Assembly: GCA_018716365.1 (NCBI GenBank)
Contig: DVKA01000135.1
Coordinates: forward strand, 1 to 6,094
DNA: 6,094 nucleotides
Direction: 5' to 3'
Origin: Candidatus Caccocola faecipullorum
Lineage (GTDB): Bacteria > Synergistota > Synergistia > Synergistales > Synergistaceae
The position numbers and the translations under genes are program-made. This document shows positions 1 to 5,510 of the stretch, piece by piece (positions within the stretch are counted from its first letter, which is position 1; each line of letters begins with the position of its first letter). Below the pieces are notes generated by a model. That model had not been told where the DNA came from. It searched no databases and worked only from the letters and a program-made list of their open reading frames with translations.

Positions 1-1
1 G

Positions 2-208
2 ATCGCCGCGGGCTATACTGAGTTCGACGAGCTCAAGAGGATGCTCCGCGTCGGGATGGGCCCCTGCCAGGGGCGCGGCTGCCGCGACATTATACTCCGC
101 GAGCTCGCAAAGGCGACTGGACGCAACGTCGCCGACATAGCGCCCGGCACCATCAGGCCGCCTGTGAAGCCGATTAAGATCAGCCTCCTTGCCGAGGACT
201 GCGATTAG
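2..208 (+). CDS. C-terminal end of a BFD-like [2Fe-2S]-binding protein (5' partial)
   Basis: An open frame enters from the left edge and gives 68 residues before TAG at 206-208. It contains the Cys-x4-Cys element GPCQGRGC followed by a helical stretch (RDIILRELAKATG) and a proline-rich tail. This is the second half of a BFD-type [2Fe-2S] domain (Fer2_BFD family), as found in HcnA/HcnB, in the sarcosine/opine oxidase group and in archaeal proline dehydrogenase complexes. Known role of such domains: electron transfer from a partner flavin subunit. The upstream Cys pair lies outside the window, so I cannot tell a stand-alone protein of about 100 residues from the tail of a larger HcnB-like FAD protein. 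The stop codon sits inside the ribosome site of the next gene, so the two are co-transcribed and probably coupled. The family call is fairly firm; the substrate of the complex is not known. Confidence 0.8.
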   Translation: MAAGYTEFDELKRMLRVGMGPCQGRGCRDIILRELAKATGRNVADIAPGTIRPPVKPIKISLLAEDCD

Positions 209-213
209 GAGGT
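207..213 (+). promoter_or_regulatory. Ribosome binding site overlapping the upstream stop
   Basis: AGGAGGT begins inside the TAG stop (206-208) of the [2Fe-2S] gene and lies 7 bases before ATG 221. It decides the start of the FAD oxidoreductase against the in-frame GTG at 212, and suggests translational coupling of the two subunits. Confidence 0.75.
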
Positions 214-220
214 GCGAAGT

Positions 221-1369
221 ATGGATTTCCCGAAAACAGCCGATATAGTCGTAATAGGAGGAGGCGTCGTCGGAACAGCTACGGCCTACTACCTCGCCAA
301 ATCGGGCCGGAAGAACGTCGTGCTCGTCGAGAAGAACACAGTCTGCTCCGGCTCGACCGGACGCTGCGGCGCGGGCATACGCGCGCAGTGGGGGCTTGAG
401 CTCAACTGCCGCATGGCGCTCGCCTGCCTAGACACATTCGAGCAGCTCGACGAAGAGCTCGGCCTCCCAACCGGGCTCAACCAGGGCGGCTATCTGCTCA
501 TCGCATACAAGGAAAAAGAGTGGGAGCAGTTCAAGAAGAACGTAGAGCTCCAGCACAGCCTCGGCATCAAAACCGAAATATTCACCGACGTGAAGCGCGC
601 GCAGGAGATATGCCCAGGCGTCGCCGTCGACGACGCGCTCGGATTCACCTACTACCACCGCGACGGACACGCCGACCCATTCCTCACGACCTTCGCCTTC
701 CAGGAGGCGGCGAAGCGCCTCGGCGTAAAATTCTGCAAATTCACAGAAGTCACCGGCCTTCGCGTCGAGAGCGGAGAGATAAAGGCCGTAGAGACGAACC
801 ATGGAACGATAGAATGCGGCGAAGTCATCAACTGCGCAGGCTCATGGGCGCAGGACGTCGCGGCGATGGCCGGCATCAAGCTGCCGAACTGGGCCGAGCG
901 CCACGAGATACTCATCACAGAGCCCGTTGATCCCGGCGTCTGCCCGCCGATGCTTATGAGCTTCAGCGGAAACTACTACATCCAGCAGCGCCCGCACGGC
1001 TCTATCATCGCGGGAGAAAGCCCGTCGCACGAGCCGCTGATAGGCTACACTTCTACGGTCCATTCCATCGCGAGCATCGCCCGTACCGTTCTCAAAATGC
1101 TGCCGCGCGCGAAGAACATCCGCGTCGTGCGCCAGTGGGCGGGACATTACGACATGACGCCCGACGCCGCGCCTATACTCGGCGAGACGGACGTCAAGCA
1201 TTTCTGGCACGCCACGGGCTTCTCCGGCCACGGTTTCATGCTCGGCCCGGTCGCCGGACAGATAATGACCGCGCTGCTCAACGGAGACACGCCGCCGATC
1301 GATCCGACGATAATGGACTACCGTCGTTTCGAGCGCGGAGAAAGGATAATCGAGCCGAACGTCGTTTAA
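221..1369 (+). CDS. DAO-family FAD-dependent oxidoreductase (sarcosine/proline dehydrogenase beta-like)
   Basis: The protein has 382 residues, usual for single-domain DAO-family amine/amino-acid oxidoreductases. The N-terminal Rossmann motif VVIGGGVVG is at about residues 10-18, with Glu37 at the end of strand 2 to bind the FAD ribose. A family-typical SGSTGRCGAG block lies near residue 45, and the C-terminal FAD segment GFSGHGFMLGP near residue 335. No signal peptide is seen, so it should be cytoplasmic. I chose ATG 221 over GTG 212 because AGGAGGT at 207-213 gives a 7-base spacer and GTG 212 lies inside that site. The gene directly upstream encodes a BFD [2Fe-2S] protein. That arrangement is known for the catalytic beta subunit of dye-linked proline dehydrogenase and for HcnC. 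Inference: it oxidises a secondary amine or amino acid (proline, hydroxyproline, sarcosine or glycine) and passes electrons to the Fe-S partner rather than to O2. The substrate cannot be read from the sequence. Confidence 0.85.
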   Translation: MDFPKTADIVVIGGGVVGTATAYYLAKSGRKNVVLVEKNTVCSGSTGRCGAGIRAQWGLELNCRMALACLDTFEQLDEELGLPTGLNQGGYLLIAYKEKEWEQFKKNVELQHSLGIKTEIFTDVKRAQEICPGVAVDDALGFTYYHRDGHADPFLTTFAFQEAAKRLGVKFCKFTEVTGLRVESGEIKAVETNHGTIECGEVINCAGSWAQDVAAMAGIKLPNWAERHEILITEPVDPGVCPPMLMSFSGNYYIQQRPHGSIIAGESPSHEPLIGYTSTVHSIASIARTVLKMLPRAKNIRVVRQWAGHYDMTPDAAPILGETDVKHFWHATGFSGHGFMLGPVAGQIMTALLNGDTPPIDPTIMDYRRFERGERIIEPNVV

Positions 1370-1389
1370 TTTCGGAAAGCCATAACGCA

Positions 1390-1426
1390 GCGGAGCGGGG
1401 AGAAGTTTTCCCCGCTCCGCCTGTTT
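1390..1426 (+). terminator. Strong intrinsic terminator after the oxidoreductase operon
   Basis: A perfect 12-bp GC-rich stem (1390-1401 pairing with 1409-1420) encloses a 7-base loop and is followed by CTGTTTT. It starts 20 bases after the oxidoreductase stop. Between convergent genes it could also serve the minus-strand tautomerase, but on that strand the hairpin is followed only by a weak, interrupted T tract, so plus-strand termination is the firmer reading. Confidence 0.85.
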
Positions 1427-1444
1427 TCTGCCAGCGCGCCGCGC

Positions 1445-1657
1445 TTACTGCTTCGGCTTCAGCTGCATCGACGGGTCGTCGCAGACGAGCGTTCCGCCTA
1501 TCGCAAAGTTCTCGTTCTTCATGTCGTTGATGATTATGCGCACTGAGGCCGGCTTGACCCCCATCGTCTCGCATATCACTTCGGTCATCTTCTCTACCAT
1601 AGCGCGCTTCTGCTCGACGCTGCGTCCTTCTCTGATATTGACTAATACTATCGGCAT
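1445..1657 (-). CDS. 4-oxalocrotonate tautomerase family protein
   Basis: This 70-residue protein starts MPIVLVNIREGRS and has the usual length of the 4-OT subfamily. After Met removal, the catalytic base Pro1 and the 4-OT active-site residues Arg11, Arg39 and Phe50 all fall at exactly the canonical numbers, followed by the conserved IGG. Known family chemistry: Pro1-mediated keto-enol tautomerisation in small homo-oligomers in the cytoplasm. The C terminus runs on a few residues past the standard 62, ending QLKPKQ. AAGGAG (plus-strand positions 1666-1671) lies 8 bases before the ATG. The gene is convergent with the oxidoreductase operon and divergent from the prepilin peptidase gene, so it is a single-gene unit. 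No aromatic meta-cleavage genes are nearby, so its physiological substrate is unknown; many stand-alone members are promiscuous. The fold and active site are secure, the role is not. Confidence 0.92.
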   Translation of the reverse strand: MPIVLVNIREGRSVEQKRAMVEKMTEVICETMGVKPASVRIIINDMKNENFAIGGTLVCDDPSMQLKPKQ

Positions 1658-1738
1658 TTCGCTCTCTCCTTTATTTTGGTATTCGTGTAAAATATAGCTC
1701 AGGCTGTATTTTAGCCTTTCGTCCTGCGAGGTGTCTAC
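1658..1738. promoter_or_regulatory. Divergent AT-rich intergenic region with candidate promoters
   Basis: These 81 bases separate the divergent starts of the tautomerase and prepilin peptidase and are clearly more AT-rich than the surrounding DNA. TAAAAT (1688-1693) could be a -10 for the plus strand and TATATT (complement of 1691-1696) one for the minus strand, but neither has a recognisable TTGACA at 16-18 bases. A 5-bp dyad (AGGCT 1701-1705 with AGCCT 1713-1717, 7-base loop) lies downstream on the plus side. Promoters must be here by gene layout; the exact boxes are uncertain. Confidence 0.4.
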
Positions 1739-2521
1739 ATGGTTGAGCTCGGCCCGCTTTTCTTTATTCTGGCTTTTTTCCTCGGAGCATCGTCCGGTTC
1801 GTTCGCCTGCGCCGCGGCCTCGCGCACGGTGTCGGGCGCGAAATGGTGGGGGCTTGAACGTTCACACTGTGACTCGTGCGGAGCGAGGCTCGCCCCGCGC
1901 GATCTCGTTCCGGCGCTCTCCTACCTCGTGCTGCGCGGGCGCTGCCGCTTCTGCGGCGCGCGCATTCCACTCGCCTGTTTCGCCGCTGAGCTCTTATGCG
2001 GCGCGCTGTGCGCGCTTTTTCTGTGGCGTTTTGGAGCGTCGTACTCTTTTCTCTTTTCGTCGGCGTCGCTGCCCTTTCTCGCTTTTCACACGATTACTGA
2101 CGCCGATACTGGGTATATCTACGACTCGTGGGCTTTCGCCATGGCGGGGGCCGGCCTGCTGCTGCGGCTCGCAGGAGGTTGTTCCGCGGTTCTGGACGGC
2201 GCGGCGGGAGCGGCGGCGGGCTTCGCCTTTATATACGCGATTATATTTTTAAGCCGCGGACGCATGGGGACCGGCGACGCCGTGCTGATGCTCGGCATAG
2301 GCGCTTTTATGGGATTGAAGTTCACAGCCGCCGCGCTCTACGCAGGCTTCATGTCGGGCGGCGTCATCGCGCTCATCCTACTCGCGGCTGGGAAGGTCAC
2401 GCGCAAATCCGCCGTGCCGCTCGGTCCGTTCCTCTGCGCGGGAAGCGCCGCGGCGATGCTGTTCGGAGGGAAACTGGCGGAATATCTCGGCCTGACGGTT
2501 CCGTGGCCGTGGACGGTTTAG
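1739..2521 (+). CDS. pilD: Type IV prepilin peptidase (A24 leader peptidase / N-methyltransferase)
   Basis: This 260-residue polytopic membrane protein has about seven to eight hydrophobic segments (roughly 5-25, 79-97, 103-119, 131-145, 154-171, 183-200, 203-218 and 230-246). Two Cys-x2-Cys pairs (Cys44/47 and Cys69/72) in the first cytoplasmic loop form the zinc-binding region typical of bifunctional PilD-type enzymes. The two catalytic aspartates of A24 peptidases are visible: Asp121 in TDADTGYIYD, eight residues before Asp129, and Asp180 in the GTGD motif. Known role: cleaves the leader of type IV prepilins or pseudopilins and methylates the new N terminus. The ribosome site is modest (GAGGTG at 1728-1733, 5-base spacer). 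No pilin, ATPase or secretion gene is in the window, so its client (pili, competence or type II secretion) is unknown. Half of its Phe codons are TTT, unlike its neighbours. Confidence 0.93.
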   Translation: MVELGPLFFILAFFLGASSGSFACAAASRTVSGAKWWGLERSHCDSCGARLAPRDLVPALSYLVLRGRCRFCGARIPLACFAAELLCGALCALFLWRFGASYSFLFSSASLPFLAFHTITDADTGYIYDSWAFAMAGAGLLLRLAGGCSAVLDGAAGAAAGFAFIYAIIFLSRGRMGTGDAVLMLGIGAFMGLKFTAAALYAGFMSGGVIALILLAAGKVTRKSAVPLGPFLCAGSAAAMLFGGKLAEYLGLTVPWPWTV

Positions 2522-2559
2522 CTGCTCCGGCAAAACCCTGCGATTGCGCCTGACGTTCT

Positions 2560-2609
2560 GGGCGGAGGGCCCGCCCCGCGCCGCCGTGCGCCGAAATTTC
2601 CGGGGCGGC
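2560..2609 (+). other. GC-rich inverted repeats before the nitroreductase-like gene
   Basis: Two small dyads lie in the 128-base gap. GGGCGG (2560-2565) pairs with CCGCCC (2571-2576) across a 5-base loop. GCCGCC (2580-2585) pairs with GGCGGC (2604-2609) across an 18-base loop that holds the palindrome GAAATTTC. Neither is followed by a T run, so they are not convincing intrinsic terminators. The AT-rich stretch just downstream (2610-2634, with CATAAAAT) may hold the next gene's promoter. Confidence 0.3.
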
Positions 2610-2634
2610 ATAGTAAAAAGTCATAAAATCCATT

Positions 2635-2642
2635 AAGGAGGA
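2635..2642 (+). promoter_or_regulatory. Strong ribosome binding site
   Basis: AAGGAGGA precedes ATG 2650 with an AT-rich spacer of about 8 bases. It is among the best Shine-Dalgarno matches in the window and fixes the start of the exported nitroreductase-like protein at the Met that begins its signal peptide. Confidence 0.7.
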
Positions 2643-2649
2643 ATTTTTC

Positions 2650-3264
2650 ATGAAAAAGATTCTCGTTCTCGCGGCGGCGCTCGCGCTCGCCGCATCGTCC
2701 TGCGCTTTCGCGCTTCCAATCGTGCTCACCGAGCCGCAGAAGAGCGGCGGCCCGGGCATATTCGACACGCTCGCCGCGCGTGTATCGGCGCCGGAGCAGG
2801 ATTTCACGCGCGAGGAGCTGACGCTCGACGAGCTCTCGACGATACTCTGGGCCGCGACGGGGCAGAACGGCGCGGAGAGCTGGACGGTTCCAGTGATTAT
2901 GGGACGCGACCCCAACGTCAGCGTATACGTGATGCTCAAAGACGGCGGCTATCTTTACAACTGGGAGAAGAACGCTTTGATGGAGGTCAACGCGGACCGG
3001 AAGATTCTGCGCCGCGCCGTCAATCAGGATTTCGCAAAGACGGCCCCCTGCCTTCTGATATTCGTCGACCGCGGCATTATCAATATGAACGAGCTCGCCG
3101 CCCTTGCGACTGGCGCGATGTCGCAGAACGCGGCGCTCGCGGCTCAGGCCCTCGGCCTCGACGCGCGCTTCATGACGACCTTCAACCGCACCGCGATAGA
3201 GGAGACGCTCAACCTCGGCCCCGTGATGAACATCATGGGCGTGCTCGCGGTCGGACGGCAGTAA
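2650..3264 (+). CDS. Exported nitroreductase-fold (SagB/ThcOx-like) protein
   Basis: The protein has 204 residues. The first 21 form a Sec signal peptide: KK, then a hydrophobic Leu/Ala core, then a likely signal peptidase I site after CAFA (residue 21). The mature part resembles small SagB/ThcOx-like nitroreductases. It has the LTLDELSTILWAATG helix (57-71), the VSVYVMLKDGGYLYN strand pair (90-104), a QDF..TAP segment near 133-140, the SQNAALAAQALGL helix near 160, and a C-terminal NLGP..NIMGVLAVG. Family members bind FMN and reduce or oxidise small molecules, or act in maturation. Here the usual N-terminal Arg-rich motif (R-x-S-x-R-x-F type) reads RVSAPEQDF, and the usual TAPSA block after the first helix reads TVPVI, so flavin contacts may be lost or altered. 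It stands alone between non-overlapping neighbours. The fold is fairly likely; the substrate, and even catalytic activity, are unknown. Confidence 0.78.
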   Translation: MKKILVLAAALALAASSCAFALPIVLTEPQKSGGPGIFDTLAARVSAPEQDFTREELTLDELSTILWAATGQNGAESWTVPVIMGRDPNVSVYVMLKDGGYLYNWEKNALMEVNADRKILRRAVNQDFAKTAPCLLIFVDRGIINMNELAALATGAMSQNAALAAQALGLDARFMTTFNRTAIEETLNLGPVMNIMGVLAVGRQ

Positions 3265-3266
3265 AG

Positions 3267-3317
3267 GCCGCAGCGCGGGCCGTGTTGCCAAAGGCGCGCG
3301 CAGGCTTTATGCTTTTC
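3267..3317 (+). terminator. Possible intrinsic terminator after the nitroreductase-like gene
   Basis: An imperfect hairpin starts two bases after the stop: 3267-3269 pairs with 3303-3305, 3273-3277 with 3297-3301, and 3279-3281 with 3293-3295, with small internal mismatches and an 11-base loop. It is followed by TTTATGCTTTT. The stem is interrupted, so this is only a plausible terminator. Confidence 0.35.
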
Positions 3318-3323
3318 TCAAGC

Positions 3324-3329
3324 TACAAT
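3324..3329 (+). promoter_or_regulatory. Candidate -10 box for the phosphohexomutase gene
   Basis: TACAAT lies 26 bases before ATG 3356, just after the possible terminator of the preceding gene. No good -35 hexamer is seen 16-18 bases upstream, so this is a weak call. Confidence 0.3.
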
Positions 3330-3355
3330 ACGGACGCAGAAACGGAGGCAAAATC

Positions 3356-4744
3356 ATGAGCCGCATACCTGAACATATTTTCCGCGAATACGACGTCAGG
3401 GGCATCGCCGAGAGCGAGCTCACAGACGAAAACGTCTATCTCATAGGGCGCGCCTACGGCTCGTGGCTCGCGGCGCGCGGCGTGACTGCGGCCTCGCTCG
3501 GCGGAGACGCGCGCCTCTCGACGCCGCGGATCAAAGCCGCCGCGGCGCGCGGGCTCAACGCGGCGGGCATAGACGTGACGGACATAGGCATGGTTTCGAC
3601 GCCCACGTTCTACTGGAGCCTCTACCGCCTGCCCGTAGGCGGCGGCATAATGGTGACCGGCAGCCACAACCCGAAGGAATTCAACGGCCTAAAGCTCGCC
3701 TATGACAAGGCGACGATATGGGGAGACGAAATTCAGGAAATCCTCAAAATCATCAAGGCGGACGAATTCGCCGCCGCGTCGCGCGAAGGGACGCTCTCGC
3801 GCGCCGAAATAAACGCAGAGTACCTCGATATGCTCGTCTCTAAAATAACGCTCGGGCCGAGAAAGCCTAAGGTCGTCTGCGACTGCGGCAACGGCGCCGG
3901 CGGCCTCTACGCGCCGGAGTTCCTGCGCCGCATCGGATGCGGCGTTACGGAGCTGTACAGCGAGCCGGACGGCAACTTCCCGAACCACCACCCCGACCCG
4001 ACGAAGCGCGAGAACCTTCCGAAGCTCATCGAGACTGTGCGCGAAACGGGCGCGGATTTCGGCGTCGGCTTCGACGGGGACGCCGACAGGATAGGCGTCG
4101 TCGACGAGCGCGGCGAGGTTATATGGGGCGACAGGCTAATGGCGCTCTTCTGGACGGAGATACTGCCGAAGCACCCGGGCGCGGTCGCCATCTGCGAGGT
4201 CAAAAGCTCCATGGCGCTGCCCGAGACGATAGAAAAATACGGCGGCAGGCCGCTCTGGTGGAAGGCCGGCCATTCGCTCGTCAAGGCGAAGATGCGCGAG
4301 GAGCACGCGCTCTTCTCCGGCGAGGTTTCGGGACATATGTTCTTCGCCGACGAATACTACGGATACGACGACTCGTTCTACGCCGCGGGCCGCCTCGCGC
4401 GCATATTCTCGAACGACGGCCGCAAATTATCCGAAATAATGGAAGATATACCCGTCTATCCGTCGACGATAGAGACGCGCTACGACTGCCCCGACGATCT
4501 GAAATTCGCCGTCGTCGAGCGCGTGAAGGAACGCGCGCTCGCGGAGCGCCTCAATACGATAACCGTCGACGGCGTGCGCATAATCTACCCCGGCGGCTGG
4601 GGGCTCGTACGCGCCTCTAACACTCAGCCGGTGCTCGTCGCCAGATGCGAGGGACGCACGCAGGAGGCGCTTGCAGAAATCGTAAAAGATATGAAAAAAC
4701 GCCTTCTCGACGCAGGCAGCCCTGATTTCGAGTGGGGCTACTAG
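3356..4744 (+). CDS. manB: Phosphomannomutase/phosphoglucomutase (AlgC-like alpha-D-phosphohexomutase)
   Basis: The 462-residue protein aligns end to end with the four-domain phosphohexomutases and matches the length of Pseudomonas AlgC (463). Active-site elements appear in order: FREYDVRG near residue 9; phosphoserine loop TGSHNP with Ser103; metal loop DGDADR at 240-245; VKSS Lys283; GHS with His306; sugar-binding GEVSGH at 322-327; phosphate-binding RASNTQP at 419-425. Known reaction: interconversion of hexose 6- and 1-phosphates through a glucose or mannose 1,6-bisphosphate intermediate, with Mg2+, in the cytoplasm. It supplies sugar nucleotides for LPS, exopolysaccharide or glycogen. GEVSGH matches the dual-specificity GEMSGH of AlgC, so activity on both glucose and mannose is likely. 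GGAGG at 3344-3348 with a 7-base spacer sets the start. The 91-base upstream gap and 61-base downstream gap suggest its own transcription unit. All catalytic residues are present. Confidence 0.95.
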   Translation: MSRIPEHIFREYDVRGIAESELTDENVYLIGRAYGSWLAARGVTAASLGGDARLSTPRIKAAAARGLNAAGIDVTDIGMVSTPTFYWSLYRLPVGGGIMVTGSHNPKEFNGLKLAYDKATIWGDEIQEILKIIKADEFAAASREGTLSRAEINAEYLDMLVSKITLGPRKPKVVCDCGNGAGGLYAPEFLRRIGCGVTELYSEPDGNFPNHHPDPTKRENLPKLIETVRETGADFGVGFDGDADRIGVVDERGEVIWGDRLMALFWTEILPKHPGAVAICEVKSSMALPETIEKYGGRPLWWKAGHSLVKAKMREEHALFSGEVSGHMFFADEYYGYDDSFYAAGRLARIFSNDGRKLSEIMEDIPVYPSTIETRYDCPDDLKFAVVERVKERALAERLNTITVDGVRIIYPGGWGLVRASNTQPVLVARCEGRTQEALAEIVKDMKKRLLDAGSPDFEWGY

Positions 4745-4758
4745 GCCGCGCGCGGGGT

Positions 4759-4781
4759 TATAATTATCAGGTGTAATACAC
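4759..4781 (+). promoter_or_regulatory. Candidate promoter -10 and small dyad before the NifU-like/GGGtGRT operon
   Basis: A perfect TATAAT (4759-4764) is followed 6 bases later by the dyad GTGT-AAT-ACAC (4771-4781), where transcription would be expected to start. The DNA changes from GC-rich (CCGCGCGCGG palindrome at 4746-4755) to AT-rich here. No TTGACA-like -35 is visible, so an activator or a non-standard upstream element may be needed. The dyad could be an operator, but it is short. Confidence 0.45.
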
Positions 4782-4791
4782 AAGAAGGGAC

Positions 4792-4798
4792 AAGGAGG
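4792..4798 (+). promoter_or_regulatory. Ribosome binding site that fixes the NifU-like start
   Basis: AAGGAGG lies 7 bases before ATG 4806. It supports this Met over the in-frame Met10 at 4833, which has no comparable site. Confidence 0.65.
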
Positions 4799-4805
4799 AA
4801 GCATT

Positions 4806-5498
4806 ATGCAGTGTTCCCGCGAAGTTGAAGAAATGGTATGCGTGGCGAAGGGCGTGCACCACGGCCCCGCGCCGATACCGGAAGAGGGAAAATGGGTAGA
4901 ATCGAAACAGATAGGCGACATTTCCGGCTTTACTCACGGAGTGGGCTGGTGCGCGCCGCAGCAGGGCGCATGCAAGCTCTCGCTCAACGTTAAGGAAGGC
5001 GTCATACAGGAGGCGCTTGTAGAGACGATAGGATGCTCCGGCATGACGCACTCGGCTGCGATGGCGGCGGAGATACTGCCGGGCAAGACGCTGCTTGAAG
5101 CGCTCAACACAGACCTCGTCTGCGACGCCATCAACACCGCGATGCGCGAGCTGTTCCTCCAGATAGCCTACGGACGCACGCAGAGCGCCTTCTCGGAGAA
5201 CGGCCTGCCGGTCGGAGCCGGACTCGAAGACCTAGGCAAAGGGCTGCGCTCGCAGATAGGCACGATGTACGGCACTCTGCCGAAGGGGCCGCGCTATCTC
5301 GAAATGGCCGAGGGCTACGTCCTCGATCAGGCGCTCGACGCGAACGGCGAGATAATCGGCTACCGCTACGTCTCGCTCGGCAAGATGATGGAGGCGATAC
5401 GCAAGGGCGTAGACCCGAAGGAAGCCTTCGAGAAGAACGTAGGCACATACGGACGCTACGCCGAAGCGGCGCAGATAATCGACCCGCGCAGGCAGTAG
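4806..5498 (+). CDS. NifU-like iron-sulfur cluster scaffold protein with C-terminal extension
   Basis: A 230-residue soluble protein. Residues about 45-125 resemble the NifU N-terminal/IscU domain: a GWCAPQQGACKLSLNV strand region (Cys49, Cys56), the ETIGCSGMTHSAAMAAEILPG block with Cys77 matching the second IscU cysteine, then GKTLLEAL and Cys106 in LVCDAINTAM as a candidate third ligand. The IscU Asp next to the first cysteine is not obvious. Known domain role: transient assembly of [2Fe-2S]/[4Fe-4S] clusters. Two further cysteines (3 and 12) are near the N terminus. Roughly 105 residues after the core (about 126-230) are not part of IscU and contain no cysteine. No cysteine desulfurase, HscA/B or ferredoxin gene is adjacent; instead its stop overlaps the ribosome site of a GGGtGRT gene, the usual partner as I recall it. 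The domain call is good; whether it serves general or dedicated cluster assembly is unknown. Confidence 0.82.
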   Translation: MQCSREVEEMVCVAKGVHHGPAPIPEEGKWVESKQIGDISGFTHGVGWCAPQQGACKLSLNVKEGVIQEALVETIGCSGMTHSAAMAAEILPGKTLLEALNTDLVCDAINTAMRELFLQIAYGRTQSAFSENGLPVGAGLEDLGKGLRSQIGTMYGTLPKGPRYLEMAEGYVLDQALDANGEIIGYRYVSLGKMMEAIRKGVDPKEAFEKNVGTYGRYAEAAQIIDPRRQ

Positions 5499-5502
5499 GA
5501 GG
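5497..5502 (+). promoter_or_regulatory. Ribosome binding site nested in the NifU-like stop codon
   Basis: AGGAGG begins inside TAG 5496-5498 and lies 8 bases before ATG 5511. It confirms the start of the GGGtGRT gene and points to coupled, probably near-stoichiometric translation of the pair. Confidence 0.7.
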
Positions 5503-5510
5503 GAAACGAA

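Noticed and set aside
212..220. GTG start at 212 giving a 385-residue oxidoreductase
   Set aside because: The GTG lies within the AGGAGGT ribosome site itself; ATG 221 has correct spacing and begins at the expected distance from the FAD motif.
1731..2252. Plus-strand GTG frame of 173 residues overlapping the prepilin peptidase
   Set aside because: Ser/Arg/Cys-rich out-of-frame translation of the peptidase gene with no motif.
2560..2609. Riboswitch or structured leader before the nitroreductase-like gene
   Set aside because: Only short GC-rich dyads with no match to a riboswitch core that I recognise, and no alternating terminator/anti-terminator arrangement.
2650..2715. Lipoprotein signal (Cys18) on the nitroreductase-like protein
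   Set aside because: The residues before Cys18 are ASS, without the Leu/Val/Ile expected at -3, and a good signal peptidase I site (CAFA) follows at once.
2518..3291. Minus-strand open frame of 257 residues opposite the nitroreductase-like gene
   Set aside because: Arg/Glu/His/Ala-rich sequence typical of a GC-rich shadow frame, no family resemblance, no ribosome site. It lies opposite a gene with a clear signal peptide and fold.
3937..4620. Plus-strand open frame of 227 residues inside the phosphohexomutase gene
   Set aside because: Extreme Arg content and full overlap with a gene carrying every catalytic motif; a frame shadow.
4746..4755. CCGCGCGCGG palindrome as terminator of the phosphohexomutase gene
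   Set aside because: It has too little loop to form a useful hairpin and is followed by GGTTATAATT rather than a T run.
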